Shown here one piece after another: positions 43,101-55,100 of a DNA stretch of 64,000 nucleotides (its first letter is position 1; every line of letters starts with the position of its first letter). Below the pieces are notes generated by a model, which did no database searches, was not told the origin of the DNA, and saw only the letters and a program-made list of their open reading frames with translations. The translations under genes and the position numbers were made by a program. The DNA lies in NCBI GenBank assembly GCA_023079485.1, contig CM041108.1, positions 434,001 through 498,000 of the forward strand, written 5' to 3'. This stretch comes from Archilochus colubris (Eukaryota > Chordata > Aves > Apodiformes > Trochilidae).

Positions 43101-46100
43101 CTGTAAATCCCTCTTTGGAGAGGATGGGTTTTGCTTTCCTTTGTAATACCTCACTGTGCTTTTTTTTACTCCATTTCCACACCTTTTCCCATCTTTGCTT
43201 TCGTGACTGGATCTCACAATTTATAGATTTGAAACTCTGCAGCCACACGTGTTCTTGCTTCTGACCTTCACAGCAGGGGACAGCTGAGCTCTGGAGCCTG
43301 AAAAATCACTGTTAATAAGCAGAGAAACCACCATGCTGGCCATGTGCTGGGAATGTGGGTCAGCACACACACACCCTCCAAGATTTTCTCCTCAAGTTTA
43401 CTAACCCTCTATCAGAAAACTTGGCTAGCAAGGATTTTGCGTTCAAAACCAAACTATTAATGATAGCTGCAGGAGATGAGGCAGGTGCTCTGTATTTTTT
43501 TAGCATGGGTCTGCTTTCTCTTGGTGAGAGGGTTGCAGGGGTTTGTCTGTCTATCAAATCAATGGATTTGTGAGGATGTGCTATAGGACACTGCCATTGT
43601 CTCAGACATATTATGCTGCTGGGTCACCACATGCCCAGACATCCACTGGGCAAGCACCTATCTTTTTTTTTTTTTTTTTTTTTTTTTGTGCACAGAAAGC
43701 ACTTGAAATCTGTTAAAATCTGCTTTTCTGTTGTTTTGTTCTGGTTTTTGGAAAGAGGCTGGGTGTGTAAGATGGGAGATGCTGTCCACGGCTGCAAGAG
43801 CCTCAGCATGTTGAGTGTATTGTGTTTTGTTCTCAGAGCCTCTGCATCATGGGGTTTTTCTTACTGAAAAGGGAAGGAAAATGCATGGACAAAATAATTC
43901 TGGGGGCAGTCAGGCTTCATTTATTAAAAGCCTTGTCCTGTCTGGTGCCCATGTTTCAAAGCCAAGGAGTCAATGTGCTTTTTCCATCCTGCTTTTCTAT
44001 CCTACTTTCCTTTTGTTGCCAGCATTTTGGTCAACTGTAATTAAATATCACATTTTAGAAGTGGTCTGGGGAAGAGTTTTATGGCCCAGACCTGATACTT
44101 GTGCAGTTTGGGCTGAGTCACATGGTGTGGCTGGACCATGTTACAGGTGTCAGAGCAATTCCATCCCTGTCCCAGCTAACCAGACAGGGGAGGAATCAGC
44201 AATCTGTGCCCTGTGCCTTGGTGGTGTCTCAGAGAGGCTGAGGAAAGAGTTTTGCCCTGTGTTGTTGGCTTTGGCAGGACTGGTTGGTTTCCTGGGCTTT
44301 GCTCCATCCCCCCCTGCCACAGGCTGCCACAACCCCTGGGTCTCTTCTGCTGGCAGAGCTTCAGGGTCAGCAGAATCTTCACCCTGCAACCTCACCCAAA
44401 GGTGCAGGAACACAACAGGATTGCTCAGGAGGGCAGCAGCTCAGAGGAGACCCAGGAATCCTCAGCACCTCCTGAGAGATCCCCATGAGCTTTCCTAAAG
44501 TCCCCCATGAAAAGAAGATTGTGCTGAGCAAGAGCCATGAAACTACTTTGGTGGTTGACACAGTAAAGAAGCTGCATAAACTACATCCTGAAGTCTGGTT
44601 TCAGTCTGCAGCATTAGTGTGAACAAGCCCAGCTTTTAAGGAAGTAATTGTTATTTAATAGTTTTTTATCGATGTTGCAGGAGTTTCAGGCCTTGTGTGT
44701 ATTACAAAAGCTCAGTAACAATGGCATGGGTTGGTTGTTGAATGTCCTCGGGGAGGTGCAGGGGATGGCAGCTTCCCAAAACCACAGTAAACTTCCTGGC
44801 ACAAATATTCCTCTTTCTTCCCACCCTGTTAAAGGCTTTGGCCAGTGTAGTGATGTCAGTTCAGGGTGTGAGAGTTTTTTTTTTTCTCCTAATTGACACA
44901 TTCATGCCAGCAAAAACTTCACAAGCAGTCCAGCTTCAGGTGGATTTTTTTGTTTGAGTTGGGTTTTTTTTGCAGCCAGTCTCACTATGCTGCATGCAAA
45001 ATTTGTCTTTGCTTGTGCAGGCTCTTTAGCCAAACCTGCCTTTCCCAGGAAAATCAGCCCCTGTTCCTTCTAGGAAAGCCTCCATTCCTTGGTAAACAAT
45101 TTGTTCTATAGTGGTTAAATCTGAGGTATAAAGTAATATGGATAAGTGTTAGGGGTTTGCTCAGTTTTATTGGCCTTTCAGTTGGTAGTTCAGCACCATT
45201 TCTGACTGCAGCAGCCATGTAAAACTGGTGGTGATGCTGCTTCATCATTTGAATTTATTTTTGTCAGTTGTCAATATCCCAGAGAGACACGAATTGCAAA
45301 TGGTTCAGATTTTTCATATAACATCACTTTATTGTTGGAATAATAAAGATTAAAAGTGGCTAATTAGATTATTCACATCTCCTTAGTTTGTTGCAGTTTT
45401 AGATTCTTTTTGTTTCCTGGTCTAAACCAAGTGCCTTGACTCCATGACTTCCATCATTCACTAATTCCAGGGTTTCCAAGACAGGTGAATGGCTCCTTCT
45501 AATCCAAAATGCATCAGCAATTAGATCCCTCTTAGGATGTGTTGCTGGTTTTAGGGTCAAATGATGCCAGAGGAAGCAGGATAGAAAGCATTTCACCTTT
45601 TATTGCTCTTGGCAGGAGGACAGCACACTGGGCAGCACCCAGCTCAGAAGGTAACTTACACTTATCAGACACCTTCTTGCTTTTATGTTCTTTTTTCTAA
45701 GCTGTCAGCAGAGATGACTGCTTGGATTTTCTGGCAGTTCTCTTTTTCCTCCCCACCCAGGAGCAGCCTGGCTCCCATCAGTGACTCATTCTTGGGTAGG
45801 TATAAAACTCTCAAGTCAGTTTAGCCTGAGAAAGTCTCACCCAGGGTGGGCAGGGATTCAGCAGAGAGCGGTGCAGGGCTCTGTGTTTACCCAAGGAACC
45901 TTGGAAATGTTCCAGCAGGCTGTGGATAAAAGGGAATTTCTGGTTACTTCACCTGCTTGGCCATTGTCCTGTCAGGGGCTTGGAGTGTTACTATGGGAGG
46001 ATGTTTGTAGGAGTCAACTTCATGATGCAGAAAACAAGACAATTATTTTAACCTGCACTGAGTGGCTTCAAGGCAGAAGAGATTTATTGTGTTTTTAAAA

Positions 46101-49100
46101 GTCTGGTCTCCTTTCAGGTTAGTGATTTAAACATGTGTCAGTACCAAGCAAAGCAGCTCCTTAGATCATGGGAGTGCCTCCATTGCACCTTTTTTGTTTT
46201 TCATGCCTGAGGTGACACCCAAAGGTCTCTTGGTGACCTGGTAACCTGCATGAGTAGGATTTATACAGCACTGGCGTTGGGTGTATTTTTCTCCATCTTC
46301 AATCTGATGGATTAATTTTTCATTCAGTCAAGCAAGATACCTTCATGAAGAACTGGATACAGAGTCTGGGAAATGATTCAAATACAGACATACACAGGAT
46401 TAGGGACTGCTTTATTTATCTGCTCATTTGACTGCTGTAAAAGCAAATCTCAGGTCTATCACCTCCAAAGCATTATCACAGGAGCCCTGGGGTGCTCATT
46501 ACACACAGCAGGATAAGGCTCTTATCTCCATTTATTCTTGAAAGGGGCTGAAAGGAAATGATAAATGAGCTGTTGCTTTACTCTCATGATGGATTCAACC
46601 AAAATCTGTCCACCTTTGTTTGGTATGTCAACACAATATGTTCATTTATTGTGTGTAATTAAAAAAACCCATTAAACTGAAAAAATTCCTTTAATTAAAG
46701 CCCCCATGTCCCCAGTTTGTCATGCTCAACACTTCTGTGTTTTATAGATGAGTTGTGTTTGATTGTTGAGAAGGGAGATATGGAGAGAAGGGAGATGTGG
46801 AGTTTGTTGGAGACCTTAGGATTTCAAGGTATTCCTTAGGATGAATCCATAGGATTTCAAGGTATTCATTACTGCATCAGTCTCTTGTCTTGTCCCAGAT
46901 TCCAAGGCTGCTCACTGAATTTCAGGCTGTGCATCTTACCAAGCATCAGTGACACTGAAGACACTCATTTTTGTCACCATTTTTGCTCTCCTTTTTTTGT
47001 GCAAAATAGCATTACTCTGCTGACTTTTGATGATAGTTTTTAAGGTTTTACTGCAGGTGAAGTACATGGTTGTGTTCCTTCTCTTGGATCTGGGATGGGA
47101 GCAAGGGAAGAGTGATTGCTGATGTGGCTCCCTGAGCCTTTACAACTTCCTGAAGCTGTAAAGGCTTCCTCACAAAGCACAGCCTTTTCTACCTAGTCAT
47201 TTGTTCTTTTCAGTAGAGCTCTTCTGTTGAAGTTAAACTGCTTTTAAATCATGTCTACAAAGGCACTTTTGTTGGGGAGGCCAGAGCCCTTTTGCTTTCA
47301 CAGTGGGCCTCAGGAAGAAAGGTTGACATTCAAGGGCATTGTTCTGCTTCCCATACAAACCTGGGCCCAGCCTCCCCTCCCTTTGCTGCAGTTTATTTGT
47401 GTCCCCTCCATGCCCTGGGTTTGGGATGGTTTAACAGAGATTTCTGCAGCATAGCACAGAGCCCATTCCCCACCAGAGAGAAACAGAGCAGGAGGCTTGG
47501 AGGGGATGGCTCGTGAGCTCTCCACTCTTTGTAGGCTTCTTGTATTCTGCAGGGGATAAATGCGTCTCTTCCAATCAGCTGCCTTGGTTGTCAACTAAAA
47601 AAAAACCCTAAAAAGCAAAGTAATGCTTTTATCTTGTAAAGGCTGGAGAGGACTGAGGGAGCCCACACTGCCCTGGTATGGACTCTGCCTCCCAAGTCCA
47701 TGGAAGTGGCAGATGTGCTGGAAGGGCAGTCTGCAGCACCCCGAGCCAAAAAGCCTCTAAGTTCAGATATTATTTAGTCAGTCATTTGTTCTAGAGGTGC
47801 CTCAGGCTCCTGGAATGAGAGCAGTACCAAAGCATTTCTTTTGCTTGTAGATTATGGGCCCTGTTTGTCAGTGCTCAGGAGACGATGGGGTTTGTTGGTT
47901 TAACATTTTCCTTTTCCAGAGGTTCTGCCCATCAGCCAGTACCTGGCAGTCCTTCAGCACACTCCCACCTGGAGCTGCTTTGCAGATAAATGTGTCTTTG
48001 TGTTAAATTCTTCCTTTCCAGCTGTCTCCTGTTACTCCTTCGCTTGCCAAGAATTAGAACAAAAGCTGAGTCTCCCTTCGGTACGGGACCTCGGAAATCT
48101 GGTTCTGTAAACAATTGATATGAACGTTACTACAATTCATACCTGCTCTGTTGAAAGTGTTAAGCTTGACCTTGTTTAACTGAACCAAATCTAAAATGAA
48201 CTGTGGGGTTTTTTTTGTGTGTGTGTAGTGTCAAAAAAACACGGGAAGCTCATCACCTTCCTCCGTACATTCATGAAGTCGCGCCCAACGAAACAGAAAC
48301 TGAAACAACGGGGGATCCTGAAGGAAAGGGTGTTTGGCTGTGACCTGGGAGAGCATCTTCTCAACTCTGGCCATGATGGTAAGGAACAACTCATTCTCCA
48401 GTTCTTCCTCTGCTGGGAATCTTACCTCAGGGTGACTGTGTCTAGTGAAGGGCTGGCTGATAGCAGCAGAGAAATGTGTAACAAAAATCAGTGGCTGAAA
48501 GGTGAATAAAAGGTGCTGATAAGAAAAGTGTCTCTGTAACTCAGTACTTCTGCATGGTTCTGGCTCAGTTTGCAGTGCAAATCCTCCATCTGCTTTTTCC
48601 CTTCGTTTTACAAAGTTCACAGGAATGTACTGGGTAGTACATTTTGTCCCCGGTTACTTTCAGTTCATCCTGGTGAGTTTTCTGTAGCTCTTCTCAGTCC
48701 CTTTCATCTTCCCATCAGCAGTGCAAGCAGTTAGCAGAGAAGAGCCATCCATTCCTTGAAAAATTTACACAATTGTTACTCTTCTTCCTCAGGTGAGCTT
48801 CCATTTCACATGTTCTTTCCTCCCCTCTCACTGTGACATCTCAGGCTGTGAAGCTGGACCCAGCATCACTGGCTGGGTCAGCTTGTTGGTGTGATTCATA
48901 TTTCAGCTCTGTGGTTTGCAGACCACAGTTGTTATCCTGATGTCAGCCATGCAGGAGAAGTGGAGTGACATGTGGGGTGGGAAAGGAGTTTCTCTATTTA
49001 ACATTTTTGCACTGGTTCTTCAGCCTCTCCTTGCTCATGTGAGTGCCTTTTGGAAAAGGGATGGTAAAGGGTGGGGAGTTGCATGCACTTTTTCCAGCTG

Positions 49101-52100
49101 ATTCAGTTGGTAACAGCAATGTGCTCTCCCTGGCCTGGTTTGCAGGGTTTTACTACCAGCTGGTGAGTAATATGAGCTTGTTCTTATGGAACCAGAACTG
49201 TGGCTCATTGGCTTGTTATTTGGAACCAGTAGAGATCTTTTTTGCTGGGGCTTAAAAAGCGTCAGAGAGCCAAACTGGATGGTTTAGAGACAGAAACAGA
49301 GAATAACCCATATAAGAGCTGCACCATGAGTAGGTAATTTACATCACCAGGTAGCTATAGAGATGGTTTTATATTCATTCTGTGGGAGCAATCTTGGAGG
49401 GCAGGGGACATGCCAGCAGAGTGAGCTCAGGAATAGGAAAGAAAGAATTCTCTTTTCTCCCCAGCCCTCCTCCTGCCCATTTCAGTAAGACACAGGTCAG
49501 GAAGAATTAAAGCTTTTCCCTGCCCTGTGTGTTGACTTCTTCCCCTGGCTTTAAGGGGTGAGCATTTTATTTAGCAACAAAAGACACATCCTGAGTTGAA
49601 CTGAACTCTTCTAACTCCACTCACTGGAGGCTCCAGTTTGACAGACTGGGAGCTCTCTGCTTGGTCTGGACACTCCCCTCCCATCACTGTGCCTGAACTG
49701 TGCTAACAAAGCCTCATCTGCACAGGTACCACTTGCTTTCACCTTTGATTTAATAACTCTTTCCTAACTCCCTGGAGTGAAGCAGATCCCATGTGAATGT
49801 TGCTAACAGGGGCACATCTCCATTTCATCCAGCAGGACTGTTTTTTTTTCTGTGTGATTCAGTTCCTCTGACCTGTATTCCAAGTGATGTAATCCCAGGA
49901 TTGGTTTTGTGGAGACATTTCTGGGCTCCTGTGAACCAAGCTCTGTGCATGCACAACATTTTAAGATTCCCACATTCCTTAATGTTAAAATTCCTCAGTC
50001 TTGGAGCCAGGTGCAGCACTGATCTGCTGAAAGGGGATGAGATGTCACAGGAGACCCCAAACTGAATTGAAGAGAGCAAAGATGCAGTCCTGCTCCTCCA
50101 GCAGAACATAAGCAAATGTTTTTACAGGAGCACAGAGTACTGGAGCTGAAGTCTGCATGGTACCTGCTGGTAGTGCTTTGGGATTACCACCATCAAACAT
50201 CTTAGTTCAGAGAAGCAAAAAGAAACCAAATGCAGTCACAGGCCCCTCTAGGTTGATGCTGGTTTTGCTGGGTTGCTGCCCAGTTTCCAAAAAGATTTAG
50301 CAGGACTGAAGGAGAAAGTGACACTGTCCTCAGCATTTGAAATGAGAGGCAAAGCACCATGTGCTCCTCAGAAATGCAGCATTAAACCAAACTGGAGTTA
50401 TGTTAAAAATTTTATTGGTTATCAGCTTTGGAAAGGTGACAAAGGCTCAATTTGCTGTGAAACAGTATGAGCAGTCCCAAACTTGTAGATAGGAAATGGT
50501 GAGAGAGGAGCAGCCCAAGAGGACAAAAGGAGGGACAAGGACTGAAATAAAATATGTCTAACATTTAATTCCTGAAGGCTGTATTGAGGCAGCTGGCTCA
50601 GATTGCTTCACTAGAGGAGTGTGTTTGTGTACACCCAGGAGGGAATGTACAAACAGAGGAAATATTTTACCTCCTGCACTGGGTCCTCATTCTGTGGGCT
50701 CAGCAGGTCCTGGCTCTTGTGCTGCATCCACTCTGCCTCCTGCCAAAGCAGAATGAGACAAACAGGAGGAAAGTGACACAGGAATGTTGCCTGTCTTACT
50801 GGTGGGGGGCAAGATCCCAGGTGGTACCACCCTGCAGAGCTCCCTACACAGTCCCTGAGTCCTGAACCACCAAAGTGTTTGGCTTGGTTTACCTGAATGA
50901 TTTTTTTGATGTGAGCAGAGTGCTCTCTGGCCAAAGGCTCTTCAGGCTGGCGTGCCAGAACCTGTGTCTGCTCAACTTCAGGTTGTAAAACGTCTGTTTG
51001 TGGAGTTCCTCCTGAGGGAAGGGTGTCTGGGTAAGATAAAGTGAGTGGAACAAAGCTGGGGTTGCTGTTGCCTTCTCTGTTTTGATGCTTACGCAGTTTG
51101 TCATTTAGTGCATTGATATGTATGGATCAGAGAGGTAACACTGTGAGCAGGGAGAGGTGGGATCTGTACCAAGTGTACCCTGTGTGCCTGGTGATCCATG
51201 GCAGGGACTGCTGGCAGTGTCCTGGCTCTAGTTGGTTATTTTTAATTCCAGGTTGTAGTGTGCTGACACTTTGAGCTCTGGGAACGAGTCTGGGGACCTT
51301 TTATGGTAGGAGTTGTACCTGCCTGGTGTGAAGCAGTCCTTTCTCAAAGGCCCTGCTAGACAGAACCACGGGTGAGGGGAAGGAAGCATCATTGGTTCCT
51401 TGGCTGAGGATCTGAGTCATGGGCAGATCACAGGAGTCTTTTTCAAACTCATTGTGTTCTAAGCTGCTTTTGAAAAGGAGAATGAGGTGAGAGCCAGCGT
51501 GCCCCTGGTCAGCAGGCTGGGTTGTACAGAGGAGTGAGGCTTCCAGGGAGAGGAGCAGTGCTCCAGCCTTTTTGTCCCTCTTCTGTCACATGTCACTGCT
51601 GAATCATGGGCTGGGACCTGCAGGAGCAAAACCAGTTTTGAGGTGAGGGCTTTTTTGACTTCTCTGCTGGGTCTAAATCTAGCAAAGCTTGTGGTGATGC
51701 TCCCCTCAGCTATGTTGGTTTGCACAACCCTTCTCTGGTCAGCATTAGTCACCTGCCTCCAGAGGCCTCTCTCCATTTCATGTTGGGGTGTTACTCATTT
51801 GTTGGCTCCTTCTGGGTTTTGAATACTTCCCCTGGCAGCCAAACATCCTTTGGAAACAGCCCAGGCTCAGTGGGGAGTAGCAGTTTGTTAATCACCCCAA
51901 GAGATGTTCCCAGTTGGTTTGGTGCTGTTGGCACTGCCATGGCTCTTCTGGAGCTGCAGATTCAACCTAATCCCTGTCTGGTGAAGAGCCCTTTTTCCCT
52001 TTCTAGGTAGAGAGACTTTATTTCCCCCATATTTTTTTTCTTTTTAAGGAAAACCAAATAAACTTAAATTTAGCTCAACCACAGTTAGAAAGAATTGAGC

Positions 52101-55100
52101 TTGTAGAGGATGTGTGTGCTGGGTGTGGGAGCTGGTTACAGAGCAGTCTCTGTACCGTGGCCTCAGAATATTTTTCCCTGCTGAAAATGTTGCTTGGCTC
52201 AGGACAGGGGGGATCATTTCTCTCTTGGGAATTAGCATGGAGCACAGGCTAACCCTGGGGAACCCCAAAATGCTGGTATCAGGTGTTCCTTTCATCAGGG
52301 AATCCATACAGCTCTGCTTCCAGAGGATTTTGGAGGCTAAGAGCATCCTGTATTCTTTGTGTCTGGATGCATTTGTTGCACTGATCATCGGCTTCTGCAG
52401 TTGGAAGTGATGAATTTAGAGTTGCACTCATTTTTAACAGACCAATTTCCTATAGGGGGGGATCTATACTCCTAGAAAACACCAATGATCTGTAACCAGC
52501 AGGAAGAGAAATTGCTTTTCTTGCTCAGAAATCAAATGCCTACCAAAGGCAGTGTTCACTAACTCATCTGATTCTTGCTCTCTGCCCTTCTTAATCTTCA
52601 CAGTTCCTCAGATTTATTAGCAATTATTTCAGACAAGTTGGGTAGAATTAAAGAAAAAATAAAAATTAAAGCTGAGACTTTACAAAACTGTTCACACTAT
52701 AGCCCTTGATCCTGTTATCCACCAGGCACTAGCAACAACTGTTTCCAAGGGATGGTTTTATTTTCTGGTTATTATGCTCTTCAGATAAGCTCCTTAACAG
52801 CATCTTGGGATTTCTGGTGGCATCAGAGCTTGTTTGGGGTCTGCTGGTGTTATCCTTCCCTTCAAGCCATCCCCTGGCTGCAGCTGGCTGATGTAGTTGC
52901 CTTTGATGCTGATCTATTGCAGATTTTTAGTATAAGGAGAAGACTGAAAAGAGAAACACAGGGAATGAGATCTCGGGCAGCATCTTGGCAGGGATCTGGA
53001 AAAATCTGGTTCCCCTTAGCTCAAGCCTGAGCTGGGTAATGTGTATGTCATGCCTTTGGTTCCTGGTATTAATGCAAGGAGTCCCTTTTACTTGCTCAGA
53101 ATTTTCATTAGAACAAAGGTCTTTGGTTGGCTTTGGATCTGTGCCAGCTGTGGAGGAAGCCTTGATTGGAATTCAAGCCAGCTGAGTCTTACATATTTAT
53201 CAACTTCCATTTTTCTTGATGTTTTAACTCCTAGAGGGTAAATTTAACCAGGTTCTACCCTCTCTCTCTTAGTGCTGGAGAATGAAATTGAACACGACAA
53301 AGAAAGAAGTAAAGCACACTTTGTTGAAAAGTAGAAACATAAATATTCACAGAATTGTTGCTTTTGCCTCTTCCTTTCTTTAACACTATTTTTAACTGTA
53401 AACAGAGGCAGCCCCTGAAAGCCAAGAATTTCCAAGCTTGAAGGCTCACAGGGTCCCTGATAGGGAATTGCTTTGCTCCAAAATTTTCCTTTCAGACTCC
53501 TTGATATTTGCAGAGCTTCCAGCAGCAGCAGCTCCTCCAGCTTTACCTGGGCAGTTGCAGTAGCATCGACCCCACGTAGTTCCCCAGGAATTCTTGGAAT
53601 TGTTACGACTTGAATGCTGGCAGCCACATCAATCGAGTTGTTTAAGCAATAACTTCTTGTTCATATACAAAGGTTCAGTGAAATTCTGCCTGGAAAACGT
53701 AAGGGGGGAGGAGAGGGTGTTGGATCAGGAGACTTGGATCAGAACAATGGAATTGGGCACGGTGGGTCCAATGGTCTGAGGAGAATGTTGGCTGTGGCTG
53801 AAGGTTTGTATGAGATGCTTTTGGTCTGTGAATGAACCCTCGGGGCGGGTTGTACTTTGAGCAAGTATTTTCAGGGTATCCAAACAGGTTAAGTTTGAAT
53901 GTGATCTACAGAGTTTCCAATGAAGCAGGTTCAGAGCTGGCATTCAGCTTTTTCTCTGTTTTTAAAGGAGCTCATGACTAGGACATAAATCTGAGTTTTG
54001 AAGGAGTGTTTGCAATCCTCCTACTAAGCCATTTCTAGTTCATTGTAGCCCTGTTTTCAGGAGCTTGGTGAGCTATTGAAACCTGTCAACCTCAGACATG
54101 CCAAAACTGGTTTTCTTTCAGTATTTTACAACTTAGAGTATTTTTTTTTTCTCAAAGTCCATCTCCAAAGGAGTTGGGTAATCACTAACCTAAGCTGTAG
54201 TAAGGTGGAGCTTGGTGCTCCTGACTCAAACCCCATCTCTCACACACCTTTTGTGGCCTCAAGGAATTTGTTTCTATCTCCCCTTCCATCTCCAGGCTTG
54301 TAAAATCAAATTACCAGTCCATATCTGCCCCTGGGGTGCCACAAGGGGAGGTCTGTCGTATTTCTGAAGTGCTTGCAAGATGAAGAGTACAATATAAACA
54401 TGAAACAGTATTTATTTAAGTGTTAGCACCCTGATAGATCCAGAGTAGCCTTGTGAAGTCTGTAGGAAATAAGTAATATTACCTGCATGTGTCCACTAGG
54501 TTTATTTTGTTCCTTGGCTGGGTTTGCCTATTTTCACAAATCTAAACCTGTCAGCTCTTTTGAAAACCAAATGGTGCCAAATTCACTGGAGCAATTCCCT
54601 AAATCAGGACAAACCTGTGTATTTTAGGTGGCTAAAAGTTTCTTCTGATGCAGTATTATGTGTCTCTGCACACCCAAACCCCTGTAAGGTACAGGATGGG
54701 TCCCAGAGCCTGGACAAAAGAACAACAGTTGACCCAGATGAGAGCTGAGCAGCATCCCCAGTCCTGCAGATGCTTTCTCTCCTACACAGACTTGTTGGAC
54801 ACAAGTTGATTTTTCATCTATTTGAGGCAAATTTCCAAACATAACAGGCACTGTTATTGCTTCACCATCTGCCCTCTGAATTGCTGGAACTCAAGATTAC
54901 TGGGGATGGGTTTAGCATTACAAAGAGGAACATGGGGTCCCCGTGGAGAATTGGTTGTTTGGGGGAAGTGCTCACAGAAAGAGGGAGCTGAGCAGGCAAT
55001 CCAGCTTTTACAGTTCAGAAAAGAGATGGGGTTTCTCTCCCTTTCTTTTTTACCCTGCCTGCAGCTGTGAGGAGATGAATTCTTTCTGCCCCAGTGACCC

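Larger units (their letters stand above)
22108..48228 (+). other. ARHGAP32: ARHGAP32 intron, 26.1 kb, between SH3 and RhoGAP exons
   Basis: The largest intron in the window. It separates the PX-SH3 module from the GAP module. It contains a candidate cassette exon (28028), a 45-T run (28146), an AT microsatellite (28661), poly-A (33072) and poly-T (40655, 43663) tracts, the CpG island and putative alternative first exon (38060-38505), and a 33-bp duplication (46818). Apart from these I see no supported gene on either strand. Confidence 0.85.

Noticed and set aside
43815..44498. 227-codon plus-strand open frame
   Set aside because: Longest frame in the window, but it has no recognisable domain, overlaps other long frames in two phases and on the minus strand, and starts in intron next to a poly-T tract. 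Chance.
45330..45350. AATAAA-like words as polyadenylation sites in introns
   Set aside because: AATAAA occurs many times by chance in AT-rich intron. None sits behind a supported terminal exon.
53244..53627. 127-codon minus-strand frame starting MAASIQVVTIPRIPG
   Set aside because: The start looks protein-like, but the second half degenerates to low-complexity Phe/Ser/Leu and there is no promoter, splice context or family match I recognise.
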